Shown one piece after another: positions 16,208 to 23,767 of a DNA stretch of 64,000 bases. This stretch comes from JALORV01 sp035498175. Its GTDB lineage: Bacteria > Pseudomonadota > Gammaproteobacteria > Burkholderiales > Burkholderiaceae_F. Location: contig DATKAJ010000089.1 in the NCBI GenBank assembly GCA_035498175.1, positions 15,257 to 79,256 of the forward strand, written 5' to 3'. The notes beneath the pieces are model-generated. The model saw only the letters and a program-made list of their open reading frames with translations, searched no databases and was not told the DNA's origin. Both the position numbers and the translations under genes were made by a program. Positions within the stretch are counted from its first letter, which is position 1. Each line of letters starts with the position of its first letter.

Positions 16208-17155
16208 TCAGCCGGCCAGTGCGGCGGTCTCGACGTGGTAGCCGCGTGCGACCCACGCGTCGATTCCGCCCGCGAGCGGCCGCACGCGCCTGAATCCAGC
16301 GCGCATCAGCTTCTTTGCCACCATCGCCGCGCTCGCTTCGTTCGGACAGGCGCAGTAGACGACGACTTCCTTTGCGGAGCTGTCCAGCGCCTGCGCCTGC
16401 AGGCTGTGCTCGAACGCGTTGCTGTCGATCCACACCGCGCCGGGAATGCGGCCCTGCTCCGCGCTTGCGCGCGAACGCACGTCGATGATCAGTGGCAGTT
16501 GCCCGTCCACCATCATCTCGTTGAGCTCGTCGACGCCGATGCGCGCCATCCGCAGTGACCGGACCAGACGGTAGCGCTGCGCGGCTTTCACCGCAACGTA
16601 GAGCATGAGGATCAGCGCGAGTCCCAGGAGGCCCCAGCGGCCGGCCTGCGCGAGCACGTCCAGCACGTCGCCCACTGCGTCGCGAAAGATCCAGCCCAGG
16701 GCGACGGCGAGTCCGCTCCACAGCAGAGCGCCGATCGCATCAAAGGATACGAAGCTTGAAAGCCGGGTCTGCACGATGCCGGCCATGCTGGTCGCGATCG
16801 CCGCGAATCCCGGCACGAACTTGGCGAACATCAGCGACGGTGCGCCCCAGCGCTCGTAGATGTCCTCGGTCTGGCGCACGCAGCTGTCCGGCGACAGCGA
16901 GATGCGGCACATCAACCGCAGCACGCGGCGGCCTAGGCGCGCGCCGGCGAAGTACCAGGCGAGGTCGGCAACGAGGCTCGCCGTGATTGCCACGATGATG
17001 ACCTGCGCGGCGCTGAAGTCGCCGCGCGCTGACACCGCGCCGACCACGATCAGCGTCGGATACGCCGGCACAGGCGCGCCGAGCTGCAGCGCCAGCACGT
17101 TCGCAAAGACGAGCCAGAGGCCGTATTGCTCTATCAGAGTCAGCAGCAACTGCAT
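16208..17155 (-). CDS. DedA-family membrane protein fused to a rhodanese domain
   Basis: 315-residue two-domain protein. The first 200 residues form a DedA/SNARE-associated integral membrane domain (several helices, with a GAPVPAYPTLIVVGA entry loop and FAKFVPGFAAIATSMAG, the family motif). DedA proteins are implicated in flipping undecaprenyl phosphate or phospholipids. The last 110 residues are a rhodanese domain with LIIDVRSRASAEQGRIPGA and the active-site loop VVYCACPNEASAA, where Cys can carry sulfur. The fusion is known in other proteobacteria; the purpose of the sulfurtransferase on the membrane is unclear. It ends 12 bp from the converging gnd stop. Confidence 0.88.
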   Translation of the reverse strand: MQLLLTLIEQYGLWLVFANVLALQLGAPVPAYPTLIVVGAVSARGDFSAAQVIIVAITASLVADLAWYFAGARLGRRVLRLMCRISLSPDSCVRQTEDIYERWGAPSLMFAKFVPGFAAIATSMAGIVQTRLSSFVSFDAIGALLWSGLAVALGWIFRDAVGDVLDVLAQAGRWGLLGLALILMLYVAVKAAQRYRLVRSLRMARIGVDELNEMMVDGQLPLIIDVRSRASAEQGRIPGAVWIDSNAFEHSLQAQALDSSAKEVVVYCACPNEASAAMVAKKLMRAGFRRVRPLAGGIDAWVARGYHVETAALAG

Positions 17156-17214
17156 CGGCTAGCCATCGGCGCTAAGCGTTCCCGCGACCCATCCACGGGA
17201 TTTGCATCGAACGA

Positions 17215-17244
17215 CGCAGGCAATCGTTGGCCGCCTGCAACGAT
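17215..17244. repeat. Overlapping inverted repeats upstream of the small-ORF cluster
   Basis: Two interleaved inverted repeats: GCAGGC (17216-17221) with GCCTGC (17233-17238), and ATCGTTG (17223-17229) with CAACGAT (17238-17244). They cannot both pair fully at once. They lie between the DedA-rhodanese start and the first small ORF and could be an operator or competing RNA stems. Just downstream there is also an imperfect direct repeat of ATGAAAG-CATT (about 17260 and 17276). Confidence 0.4.
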
Positions 17245-17336
17245 GTCGAATCTTCACGCATGAAAGTCATTGCTGGATGAAAGCCATTTGCCTACGATTC
17301 TGACACCGGCAATCCCGCCGGAAGGTGAGTTCTGAG

Positions 17337-17501
17337 ATGAGCGACGCGATCGGCACATTCATGCCTCTGCTGCGAACCCCGTTCGCAATGCAGGGCGTGC
17401 GCCGGCAGCCTTTGTGGCATGCCGGGGCCGCGTCGCTGGCCGGCGCGCGGTCTAGCCGTTCTGGTGAGGCCCATGATCCGGGCGGAGGTCCAGGCAGATA
17501 G
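17337..17501 (+). CDS. Possible 54-aa leader or small ORF
   Basis: ATG at 17337 preceded by GGAAGGTGAG, running 54 codons to TAG. The product resembles no family I know and is Gly/Arg/Pro-rich at its end. Its stop codon lies in the loop of a perfect 7-bp hairpin (GGTCCAG 17487-17493 with CTGGACC 17502-17508), followed 12 bp later by a strong terminator. That geometry suggests a leader peptide or an attenuator, but the frame could also be chance. Confidence 0.3.
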   Translation: MSDAIGTFMPLLRTPFAMQGVRRQPLWHAGAASLAGARSSRSGEAHDPGGGPGR

Positions 17502-17520
17502 CTGGACCGGCTGCAACCGA

Positions 17521-17558
17521 AGCCCGGATCGCGTCGAACGCCTCCGGGCTTTTTCTTT
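17521..17558 (+). terminator. Intrinsic terminator before the small membrane protein gene
   Basis: Stem AGCCCGGA (17521-17528) with TCCGGGCT (17543-17550), followed by TTTTCTTT. It lies between the possible leader ORF and the 68-aa membrane protein gene, so it can end a short upstream transcript or attenuate the downstream genes. Confidence 0.75.
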
Positions 17559-17585
17559 GATGCAGCCGACTGTCAGGAGCGTGTC

Positions 17586-17792
17586 ATGAACCGCAAGCGT
17601 GAGGCGAAGAACGACTTCTTCTACGCCTGCGTGATGTTCGCGATGTTCGCGGTGGTGGTGTTCAACGTCGCCGCCGAGTTCGTTGCGCGCTATCCCGAGG
17701 CGTATTTCGTGGACTTCAACGAGGCCGTCGCGCCTCGCGTGATGGCCGCGGAAGCCGATGCGCATGGCGTGATGGCCATGCGCGCGGCATAA
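17586..17792 (+). CDS. Small single-pass membrane protein, 68 aa
   Basis: Well-supported small gene: TCAGGAG lies upstream of the ATG. The product starts with a charged MNRKREAKND, then a hydrophobic helix (about 12-31, FFYACVMFAMFAVVVFNVAA), then an acidic/aromatic tail. No family is recognised. The TAA stop overlaps the AAGGAG ribosome-binding site of the next small ORF, so the two are probably translated from one mRNA. It may work with the secreted hydrolase that follows, but this rests only on position. Confidence 0.6.
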   Translation: MNRKREAKNDFFYACVMFAMFAVVVFNVAAEFVARYPEAYFVDFNEAVAPRVMAAEADAHGVMAMRAA

Positions 17793-17801
17793 GGAGTCGC
17801 G

Positions 17802-17954
17802 ATGAAACCGGAAGCTCCGACCCGCCGCGCCCTGCGCGCCGCGGGTCGGGCAACGGCAGGGCTGCGCGAGACGCCCGACCGCGGACGGCACGAGCGCATC
17901 CTGCTCCGAGTTGGTGCACGGCCGGCGGCGAACGGCTTGCCGTTCGTCCGCTGA
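17802..17954 (+). CDS. Possible 50-aa basic small protein
   Basis: ATG at 17802 is preceded by a perfect AAGGAG at an 8-bp spacing that overlaps the stop of the 68-aa gene. Fifty codons encode an Arg/Ala-rich basic peptide with no recognised family. The ribosome-binding site and spacing favour real translation; the composition is close to what random high-GC sequence gives, so confidence is low. Confidence 0.38.
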   Translation: MKPEAPTRRALRAAGRATAGLRETPDRGRHERILLRVGARPAANGLPFVR

Positions 17955-18099
17955 CGCTCGCCGTCATGAACGTGTGCTTGCGCGAGTTCCCGACACGGAA
18001 CTACCCTTCGCCCTCGCTCCGACCAACAGGGGCGATCGCGCCGCCGGGGTACCGGCGAAAGCGCGAGACTCCGAACGATCTCGAAGGAAGGGAGCTGCC

Positions 18100-19593
18100 G
18101 TGATACGAACGCTTGCAGGCGCACTCGCGCTGATTCTTCTGCCGGGTATTGCCGCCGCGCAGAACCGCTGCAATCAGGTCCTGGCCCAGCTGAGCGGGCT
18201 GCTGGTCGATGCGACCTGCGTGGAGAGCACTGACCTGACCACGACCAATCCGGCGACGACACCGGCAGACAACTCGATCGCAACGCTGCCGACCGGCGCG
18301 TTTACGCCGACGACGGATCGCGCTGTCATCGCACCGAGCGCGGCCAAGCGCCCGCCGATCACCAAGGTCGTACCCGGCCTGCAGATCAATGCGCGCTTCG
18401 CCAACGATCCGACGAACCAGGCGCGCTTCCTGCTGCGACTGCCGAACGACTGGAACGGCGCGCTCGTCGTCGCCGGTGCCTCGGGGACGCGCAGCGAATT
18501 CAACGGCGACTTCGCCTGGAGCGACTTCGTTCTGCAGAAGGGCTATGCCTACGCCTCGCAGAACAAGGGCGTGCTGAACCTGCGCATCACTTCGCTTTCG
18601 AGCGCCACACCGCCGAACAATCTGGCGTGCCGGCTCAATCCGGCGTCACAGGTCTGGGTCAACTTCTTCGACAACGACGATGGCCAGCCCTTCACGCGCT
18701 GGCGCGACTACATGGTTGCCGCGGCGAAGGTCGCGCGCGTCGGCGTCAAGGCGTTCTACAACCACTGGCCCCGCAAGACCTACGCCGTCGGCACTTCGAA
18801 CGGCGGCTACCAGGTGCGGCGCGCGATCGAGACGGCACCCGATCTCTTCGACGGCGGCGTGGACTGGGAAGGTACTTTCGTCGACGCGGGCGGCCCGAAC
18901 CTGCTCACCGACCTGCCGCCTCCGGTGCTTAACTGGCCGGACTACCTTGCGTCCAGCTTCAATCCCAACAGCACCGCCGCGAAGAACATTCGCGGCGCAG
19001 GTTATCCGCCGGACATCATCAACGGGGCAGACTCGTACTGGCTGCGGCACTGGACCTCGTTCTGGGAAGTGACGCAGTGCCAGTGGCAGAAGCGGCTCGA
19101 TCCGACGTTCGATACCTATGCCAACGAGGGTACTGCCACCTACAACTACTATGCGCGGCTGTCGGCGTCGAATGTCGGCCAGAACGTGGCCGATATCGCT
19201 AACACCGGAAAGATCACGCGGCCATTGATCACGGTCGCTGGCACGATGGACGCCCTGCTTCCGATCAACCATCACGCCCGCGGCTACGCTCGACTGGTCG
19301 ACGCGAACCAGAGCGACGATCCCAAGTGGCACGGCCAGGGTTGGGGCCGCTGGAACAAGGAGCCGCCATATCGCCTCTATGAAGTTCAGAACGGCAGCCA
19401 CATCGAGACCTATCAGGATCTGTTCCCGCAGCTGCAGCTGATCATGCCCCATGCGCAGAAGGCGTTCGATCTACTTGTGCGCTTCGTTGAGCAGCGGACG
19501 CCGCTGCCGCCGGATCAGTGCATCGGCAAGAACGGTGTGATCGTCGATGCGCCGGCGACGACCGGGCACTGCGATCTGCTCTTCGTGCCCTGA
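18100..19593 (+). CDS. Secreted alpha/beta hydrolase, tannase/3HB-oligomer-hydrolase-like
   Basis: 497-residue exported esterase-like protein. A signal peptide (MIRTLAGALALILLPGIAAA, cleavage before QN) precedes a mature domain with the nucleophile motif AVGTSNGGYQ (Ser in GTSNGG). There are probable catalytic Asp and His in TVAGTMDALLPINHHARGY and QNGSHIETYQ. The overall pattern (PNDWNGALVVAGASGTR, KGYAYASQNKG) matches secreted tannase/feruloyl-esterase-like and hydroxybutyrate-oligomer hydrolases. The substrate cannot be fixed. The start is a GTG at 18100 with AAGGAAGGGAG upstream. Cys pairs in the mature part suggest periplasmic or extracellular folding. Confidence 0.75.
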   Translation: MIRTLAGALALILLPGIAAAQNRCNQVLAQLSGLLVDATCVESTDLTTTNPATTPADNSIATLPTGAFTPTTDRAVIAPSAAKRPPITKVVPGLQINARFANDPTNQARFLLRLPNDWNGALVVAGASGTRSEFNGDFAWSDFVLQKGYAYASQNKGVLNLRITSLSSATPPNNLACRLNPASQVWVNFFDNDDGQPFTRWRDYMVAAAKVARVGVKAFYNHWPRKTYAVGTSNGGYQVRRAIETAPDLFDGGVDWEGTFVDAGGPNLLTDLPPPVLNWPDYLASSFNPNSTAAKNIRGAGYPPDIINGADSYWLRHWTSFWEVTQCQWQKRLDPTFDTYANEGTATYNYYARLSASNVGQNVADIANTGKITRPLITVAGTMDALLPINHHARGYARLVDANQSDDPKWHGQGWGRWNKEPPYRLYEVQNGSHIETYQDLFPQLQLIMPHAQKAFDLLVRFVEQRTPLPPDQCIGKNGVIVDAPATTGHCDLLFVP

Positions 19594-19615
19594 TCACGCG
19601 GCTGTGAGACTCGAA

Positions 19616-19643
19616 GGCCCGGCAGCGCCGGGCCGCTTTCTTT
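19616..19643 (+). terminator. Intrinsic terminator of the secreted hydrolase gene
   Basis: Perfect 8-bp stem GGCCCGGC (19616-19623) with GCCGGGCC (19627-19634), loop AGC, followed by GCTTTCTTT. It sits 22 bp after the hydrolase stop codon. Confidence 0.8.
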
Positions 19644-19680
19644 GCCTCCCGCGACGGGCGCCGGCCCGCCGCGCAGCCCC

Positions 19681-20637
19681 TCAACTTGAAGATTTCTTCG
19701 CCCGGCCGCGGCGCCGCGGCAGCGCGACCAACGCGCGCGCCTGCGCCTGCATCCAGTCAGCGAAGATACTGACCTCCGGCCGCCGCGCGGTGGGCGAGAC
19801 AATTAGCCAGTAGGCACGGTGCGCGGCGGTTGCGAAGCGCTTGTCCTTCAATGGCAGTATCAGCTGGCGATTGGCGACCAGTGGATCGATCAGCGGAAAT
19901 CGACCGAGCGCGACGCCCTGGCCGGCGATCGCTGCCTGCATGATCTGGTCATAGTGGCTGAACGTCAGGCCGCGGTTGGCGTGCGGCCGCGTCACCTTCA
20001 TCGCCTCGCACCAGACCGCCCAAGAGAGCCAGATCGTCGTGCTGTTCGGATCGTCGATGTCGAGCAGCGGCAGCTTCAGCAGGTCCTCCGCCGTCTGCAC
20101 CTTGTGGCCACGAAGCAGCTTCGGGCTCGCGACCGGGGCGACCTGTTCCTCGAACAGCGCGATTGCGCCGTCGCCGGCGGCCTGTGCGGGGCAGTAGCGG
20201 ATCGCGACGTCGATTCCGGCGCGCTCGAGATCGCGCACGGTGTTGTCGGCCAAGATGTGCACCGCGATGCCGTCGTGCTGTGCCTGAAACTGCGCCAGTC
20301 GTGGCACCAGCCACAGCGAAGCGAATGTCACCGTCGTCGTCACGCGCACGATCGGTGTCGTCTCGGCGCGGATCGTCGCAGTTGCCTCGCGCAGCAGCGC
20401 GAGCGCCTTCGCGACTTCCTGGTAGTAGAGCCGGCCCGCATCGGTCAGAATCATCGAACGCGTGCGCCGTTCGAAGAGCTTGACGCCGAGCTGCTCCTCG
20501 AGTTGCTGCACCTGACGGCTGACTGCCGATTGCGTCAGGAACAGCTCGCCGGCCGCGGCGGTGAAGGAAAGCAGGCGCGCCGCCGCCTCGAATCCGCGCA
20601 GCAGGTCGAGCGACGCCGGCAGGTCGCGCCTATGCAT
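19681..20637 (-). CDS. LysR-family transcriptional regulator, GcvA-like
   Basis: 318-residue LysR regulator. The N-terminal winged HTH reads LRGFEAAARLLSFTAAAGEL...TQSAVSRQVQQLEEQLG, followed by LFERRTRSMILTDAG, typical of the GcvA subgroup. The C-terminal half is a periplasmic-binding-protein-like effector domain. The last 14 residues are strongly basic. It is divergent from the DUF2917 gene (92 bp between starts), which is a natural candidate target; the ligand is unknown. Confidence 0.93.
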   Translation of the reverse strand: MHRRDLPASLDLLRGFEAAARLLSFTAAAGELFLTQSAVSRQVQQLEEQLGVKLFERRTRSMILTDAGRLYYQEVAKALALLREATATIRAETTPIVRVTTTVTFASLWLVPRLAQFQAQHDGIAVHILADNTVRDLERAGIDVAIRYCPAQAAGDGAIALFEEQVAPVASPKLLRGHKVQTAEDLLKLPLLDIDDPNSTTIWLSWAVWCEAMKVTRPHANRGLTFSHYDQIMQAAIAGQGVALGRFPLIDPLVANRQLILPLKDKRFATAAHRAYWLIVSPTARRPEVSIFADWMQAQARALVALPRRRGRAKKSSS

Positions 20638-20729
20638 TCGCGCCGCTCATGAATCGCATTTCGAGAATTCGTTTGTCCCCGCGTGCCCGTCGCGCCACAG
20701 TACGCCCCACATCGAAGGAGGTGTACAGC

Positions 20730-21164
20730 ATGACCCCGAACCTCTCCCCCGAAACCCTGCAGGACACGCTGCTCGAGGTCGATCCGGCGCCAATGGCAAT
20801 GACGCTACCCGCCGGCAGCGTCATTTTCGCGTACGCCGGCACCATCTGGATCACGCAGGAAGGCCTGCGCGACGATGTCATCCTGCGCCCGGGCGAGCGC
20901 TTCGCCGTGCGCAACCGCGCGCTGATCGTGATCAGCGCGGTGCGGGACGACAACGCCAAGGTATGGGTCGCCGGCCCGGAAGGCGCAGCGATGTCAGAGG
21001 ACGATCTCTTCGCCCTGCTCCGGAAAAGCGCGCTGCGCCAGCGCGCGGCGGCCATCGAGCACGCGATTCACTCGGTCCGCGACCGGCTGTCGCACGCGCT
21101 CACCTCGGCGGCGGCAGCCGCCCGGCGCGCTCTCGAGCCATCGTACCGGGTGCACGGACACTGA
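20730..21164 (+). CDS. DUF2917 domain protein
   Basis: 144-residue protein of a family found mainly in Betaproteobacteria, function unknown. The conserved core is a cupin-like beta unit, AGSVIFAYAGTIWITQEG...DDVILRPGERF. The C-terminal half is helical and Ala/Arg-rich. The ATG at 20730 is chosen over an earlier in-frame start because GAAGGAGGTG lies immediately before it, one of the strongest ribosome-binding sites in the window. It is divergent from the LysR gene at 20637. Confidence 0.8.
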   Translation: MTPNLSPETLQDTLLEVDPAPMAMTLPAGSVIFAYAGTIWITQEGLRDDVILRPGERFAVRNRALIVISAVRDDNAKVWVAGPEGAAMSEDDLFALLRKSALRQRAAAIEHAIHSVRDRLSHALTSAAAAARRALEPSYRVHGH

Positions 21165-21229
21165 GCCGTAAGGGTTGCACCACGGGCCGTTTTCGGCCGC
21201 AGCCGCCAGCCCGAAACGGCGCTTATCGT

Positions 21230-22558
21230 CTAGGCAGCAAGCCCCAGCGTCTCTTGGCGCAGCCACTTCAGTCCCGCCAGCGGAGTACGCGGGCGTATCG
21301 CGACCCGCTCGTTGATCAGCGCGACAGTCAGCGCATTGAACCCGGCGCGGCGGCTCGCCTCGATCAGCGTCTGGTCGAGCAGGTCGCGCTGCGCATGGCT
21401 GCCGCCGAAGCGGTGCGCGGCATGGCGGACCGGCCGCAGCAACTCGATGCACTCGGCATAGCGGCCCTGCCCGAACGCCTGGATCGCCCGCGTCGCGGCG
21501 TGGCCGACCTCGCGCGTGAACTCCGCGTTGTCGCCCCGCCCTTCCATCGCCGCACGCTGCGCATCGAGCACGAGCTGCTGCTCGCGCGCACGGCCGGCGC
21601 CGACGAAAGTCATCATCGCGTGCATGTCGTTGAACGCGTAGTTGCCCGCGCCGGCGATCGGCGTCCACTGGTCGGCCACGGCCGCGAAGCGGCTGCCGAC
21701 ATCGACTCCGCGCAGCGACAGGCGCCACAGCAGCGCCGAGGCGTCGATCATGTTCAGTACGATGTTCGACGGCGTCCCGTACACGGGTCCGTCGAAGAGC
21801 TGCAGGGCTTCCTCGGTTTCACCGAGCTCGAGGTGAAAGACGGCCCGGTGCCACCAGTTGTGCACGGCGAGGAAGCTGTCCTGCGACCATGCCTCGGTAT
21901 CGAGGCTGAACCACGCCAGTCCTTCCTGTGGTTGGTTGCGCATTTCGTACACATGTGCGACCGCGTGCCACGCCCAGGTGTCGCGCCGCTCCAGCTCGAC
22001 CGCCGTGCGGCCCTGCTTCTCCGCCTGCGCGTAATCGCCGGTCTCCTCGAGTCCGAACGCATGCATCCCGAGGAGCGCGTGGTAACCGGGAATCGAGGGC
22101 CGCCACGCCGGCAGCGCCCGCGCAATGCGATCACGCAGCATGCGCGAATCGCCGCGGAAGAAATCGATCTGATGTCCGGCGTGCAGCGCCAGCGCGTCGC
22201 ACGGGTTCTCTGCGCTGACGTTCTCGAGCGCGAGGCCTGCAGCGCGCCATCGGCCCTCGGTCAGCAGCCGTACCGCTTCCGCGTGCCCGCGCTCACGCGC
22301 CGTGCCCGCCACGCGCGTCGCGGCCGCGCTGCACTCCCGCGCAAGCGGCAGTGCCGCGGGCTCGGTGCCGAGCAGATGCAGGTAGCCCCTGAGCACATGC
22401 GCCATGGCCATGTCTGGCGCCGCGGCGAGGGACGCATCGACCGCGGCGACCGGGTCGCCGATGTAGCAGCGGAACTGATGCGCCGCCGTTTCGAAGTGGG
22501 CCACGCCCTCGGCGGTGGCGCCGGACATCTCGTGACCGGCCGAATCGTGATGCTTCAT
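21230..22558 (-). CDS. TPR protein of the TTC38 family
   Basis: 442-residue cytoplasmic tetratricopeptide-repeat protein resembling TTC38. Characteristic segments are MAHVLRGYLHLLGTEP, ALALHAGHQIDFFRGD, and HALLGMHAFGLEETGDYAQAE, followed by DTWAWHAVAHVYEMRNQPQEGLAW split over two repeats. The family function is not established. The ATG at 22558 has GAGGAGT upstream; a longer in-frame reading exists but lacks conserved sequence. The gene is divergent from the AraC regulator at 22725, so it may be its target. Confidence 0.85.
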   Translation of the reverse strand: MKHHDSAGHEMSGATAEGVAHFETAAHQFRCYIGDPVAAVDASLAAAPDMAMAHVLRGYLHLLGTEPAALPLARECSAAATRVAGTARERGHAEAVRLLTEGRWRAAGLALENVSAENPCDALALHAGHQIDFFRGDSRMLRDRIARALPAWRPSIPGYHALLGMHAFGLEETGDYAQAEKQGRTAVELERRDTWAWHAVAHVYEMRNQPQEGLAWFSLDTEAWSQDSFLAVHNWWHRAVFHLELGETEEALQLFDGPVYGTPSNIVLNMIDASALLWRLSLRGVDVGSRFAAVADQWTPIAGAGNYAFNDMHAMMTFVGAGRAREQQLVLDAQRAAMEGRGDNAEFTREVGHAATRAIQAFGQGRYAECIELLRPVRHAAHRFGGSHAQRDLLDQTLIEASRRAGFNALTVALINERVAIRPRTPLAGLKWLRQETLGLAA

Positions 22559-22724
22559 TTGGATACTCCTCGGTGAAGTTACTAACTGGACGGGACGGCC
22601 GCGCCGCCGTCGAATCGAACACGGCGGGCATTTTGGGGAGTGGCACCGGCCGGCAACATGGCCGGGACGCCGGCGTCCTTGGCCGACCCGCCGCGGGCCC
22701 GCCCACTCTTGAGCGAGGGATTCG

Positions 22725-23666
22725 ATGGATGCACTGTCCGATGTGCTGCGCGCGCTGCGCATCTCGGGCGGCGTATTCCTCGACGCAGCCTTCACTGCAC
22801 CGTGGTGCGTCGTTTCGCGCGTCGGGCCTGAGGACTTCCCCAACGGGGACCTGCCGCCGAGCGTAGTCGGGTTCCACTACGTCATCGACGGCCAGATGGT
22901 CGTACAGATCGAAGGAGCGCCGTCCGTCGTCGTCGGGGCGGGCGAGATGGTGCTGCTGCCACGCAACGACCCACATCTGCTGTCGAGTGCGGCTGGCCTT
23001 CGTCCAGATCCCGACCCGCCCGTGCAGCGCATTGATGGCGGGCTGATGCGGATCGTGTGCGGCGGCGGCGGGGCCGCCACGCGCCTCGTGTGCGGCTACG
23101 TCGGCTCCGAAGTGCGCCGCCACCCGCTGCTCGAGGCGCTGCCAACCGCCCTGGCACTCGACGTCAAGGGCAAGCCCTGCGCCGACTGGGTCGCGGCGTC
23201 GTTCCGCTTCGCGGCGCAGGAAGTGGCGTCGGGTAGGGCGGCCTCCGAAACCGTGCTCGCCAAGCTTTCCGAACTCCTGTTCGTCGAGGCCGTTCGGCAC
23301 TACGCGGAGAACCTGCCGCCCGACCGCAGGGGCTGGTTTGCTGGCCTGCGCGATCCGGCGGTGGGTCGCACACTCGCCTTGATGCACGCGCGCGTGGCTT
23401 ACCCGTGGACGACGGAAGAACTTGCCGCTGCCGTGCATCTGTCGCGGTCCGCGTTTGCGGAGCGCTTCACGCAGCTGGTCGGCGTTCCCCCGATCACGTA
23501 CCTGTCCGACTGGCGGATGCAGATTGCCACTGCGCGCCTGCGCGACACGCCACGCTCGATCGGGCAGATCGCTGCGGAACTGGGTTACGAGTCCGAGGCC
23601 ACGTTTACGCGTGCGTTCAAGCGCGCCACCGGATCGGCGCCGGGCCGATTCCGGACCGCGCGCTGA
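22725..23666 (+). CDS. AraC-family transcriptional regulator with cupin domain
   Basis: 313-residue regulator with an N-terminal cupin-type sensing domain (VVGFHYVIDGQMVVQIEG, GAGEMVLLPRNDPH) and two C-terminal AraC HTH motifs: WTTEELAAAVHLSRSAFAERF and SIGQIAAELGYESEATFTRAF. It matches the AraC cupin_6 subgroup, which often controls neighbouring oxidoreductase or stress genes. Here the divergent neighbour is the TTC38-like TPR gene. The effector is unknown. Confidence 0.92.
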   Translation: MDALSDVLRALRISGGVFLDAAFTAPWCVVSRVGPEDFPNGDLPPSVVGFHYVIDGQMVVQIEGAPSVVVGAGEMVLLPRNDPHLLSSAAGLRPDPDPPVQRIDGGLMRIVCGGGGAATRLVCGYVGSEVRRHPLLEALPTALALDVKGKPCADWVAASFRFAAQEVASGRAASETVLAKLSELLFVEAVRHYAENLPPDRRGWFAGLRDPAVGRTLALMHARVAYPWTTEELAAAVHLSRSAFAERFTQLVGVPPITYLSDWRMQIATARLRDTPRSIGQIAAELGYESEATFTRAFKRATGSAPGRFRTAR

Positions 23667-23767
23667 AGTCCAACCGAGGTCAGCCGATGCTCTGATCCCG
23701 GTCTCCAATCGCGCCCGGACGTGCGCTGCATCACGGCCTCGTGACGAAGGCATCGAAGAATGGATAG

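Noticed and set aside
17156..17560. Possible tRNA or known riboswitch before the small-ORF cluster
   Set aside because: No cloverleaf, no TTCGANNC loop, and no match I can see to a riboswitch core. Kept only as unexplained inverted repeats, hairpin and terminator.
21185..21225. Hairpin between the converging DUF2917 and TTC38-like genes
   Set aside because: Imperfect stem (CCGTTTTCGG against CCGAAACGG) without a T-tract; too weak to call a terminator.
20561..22576. 671-codon plus-strand open frame
   Set aside because: Spans the DUF2917 gene in another frame and the TTC38-like gene in antisense, both with conserved motifs.
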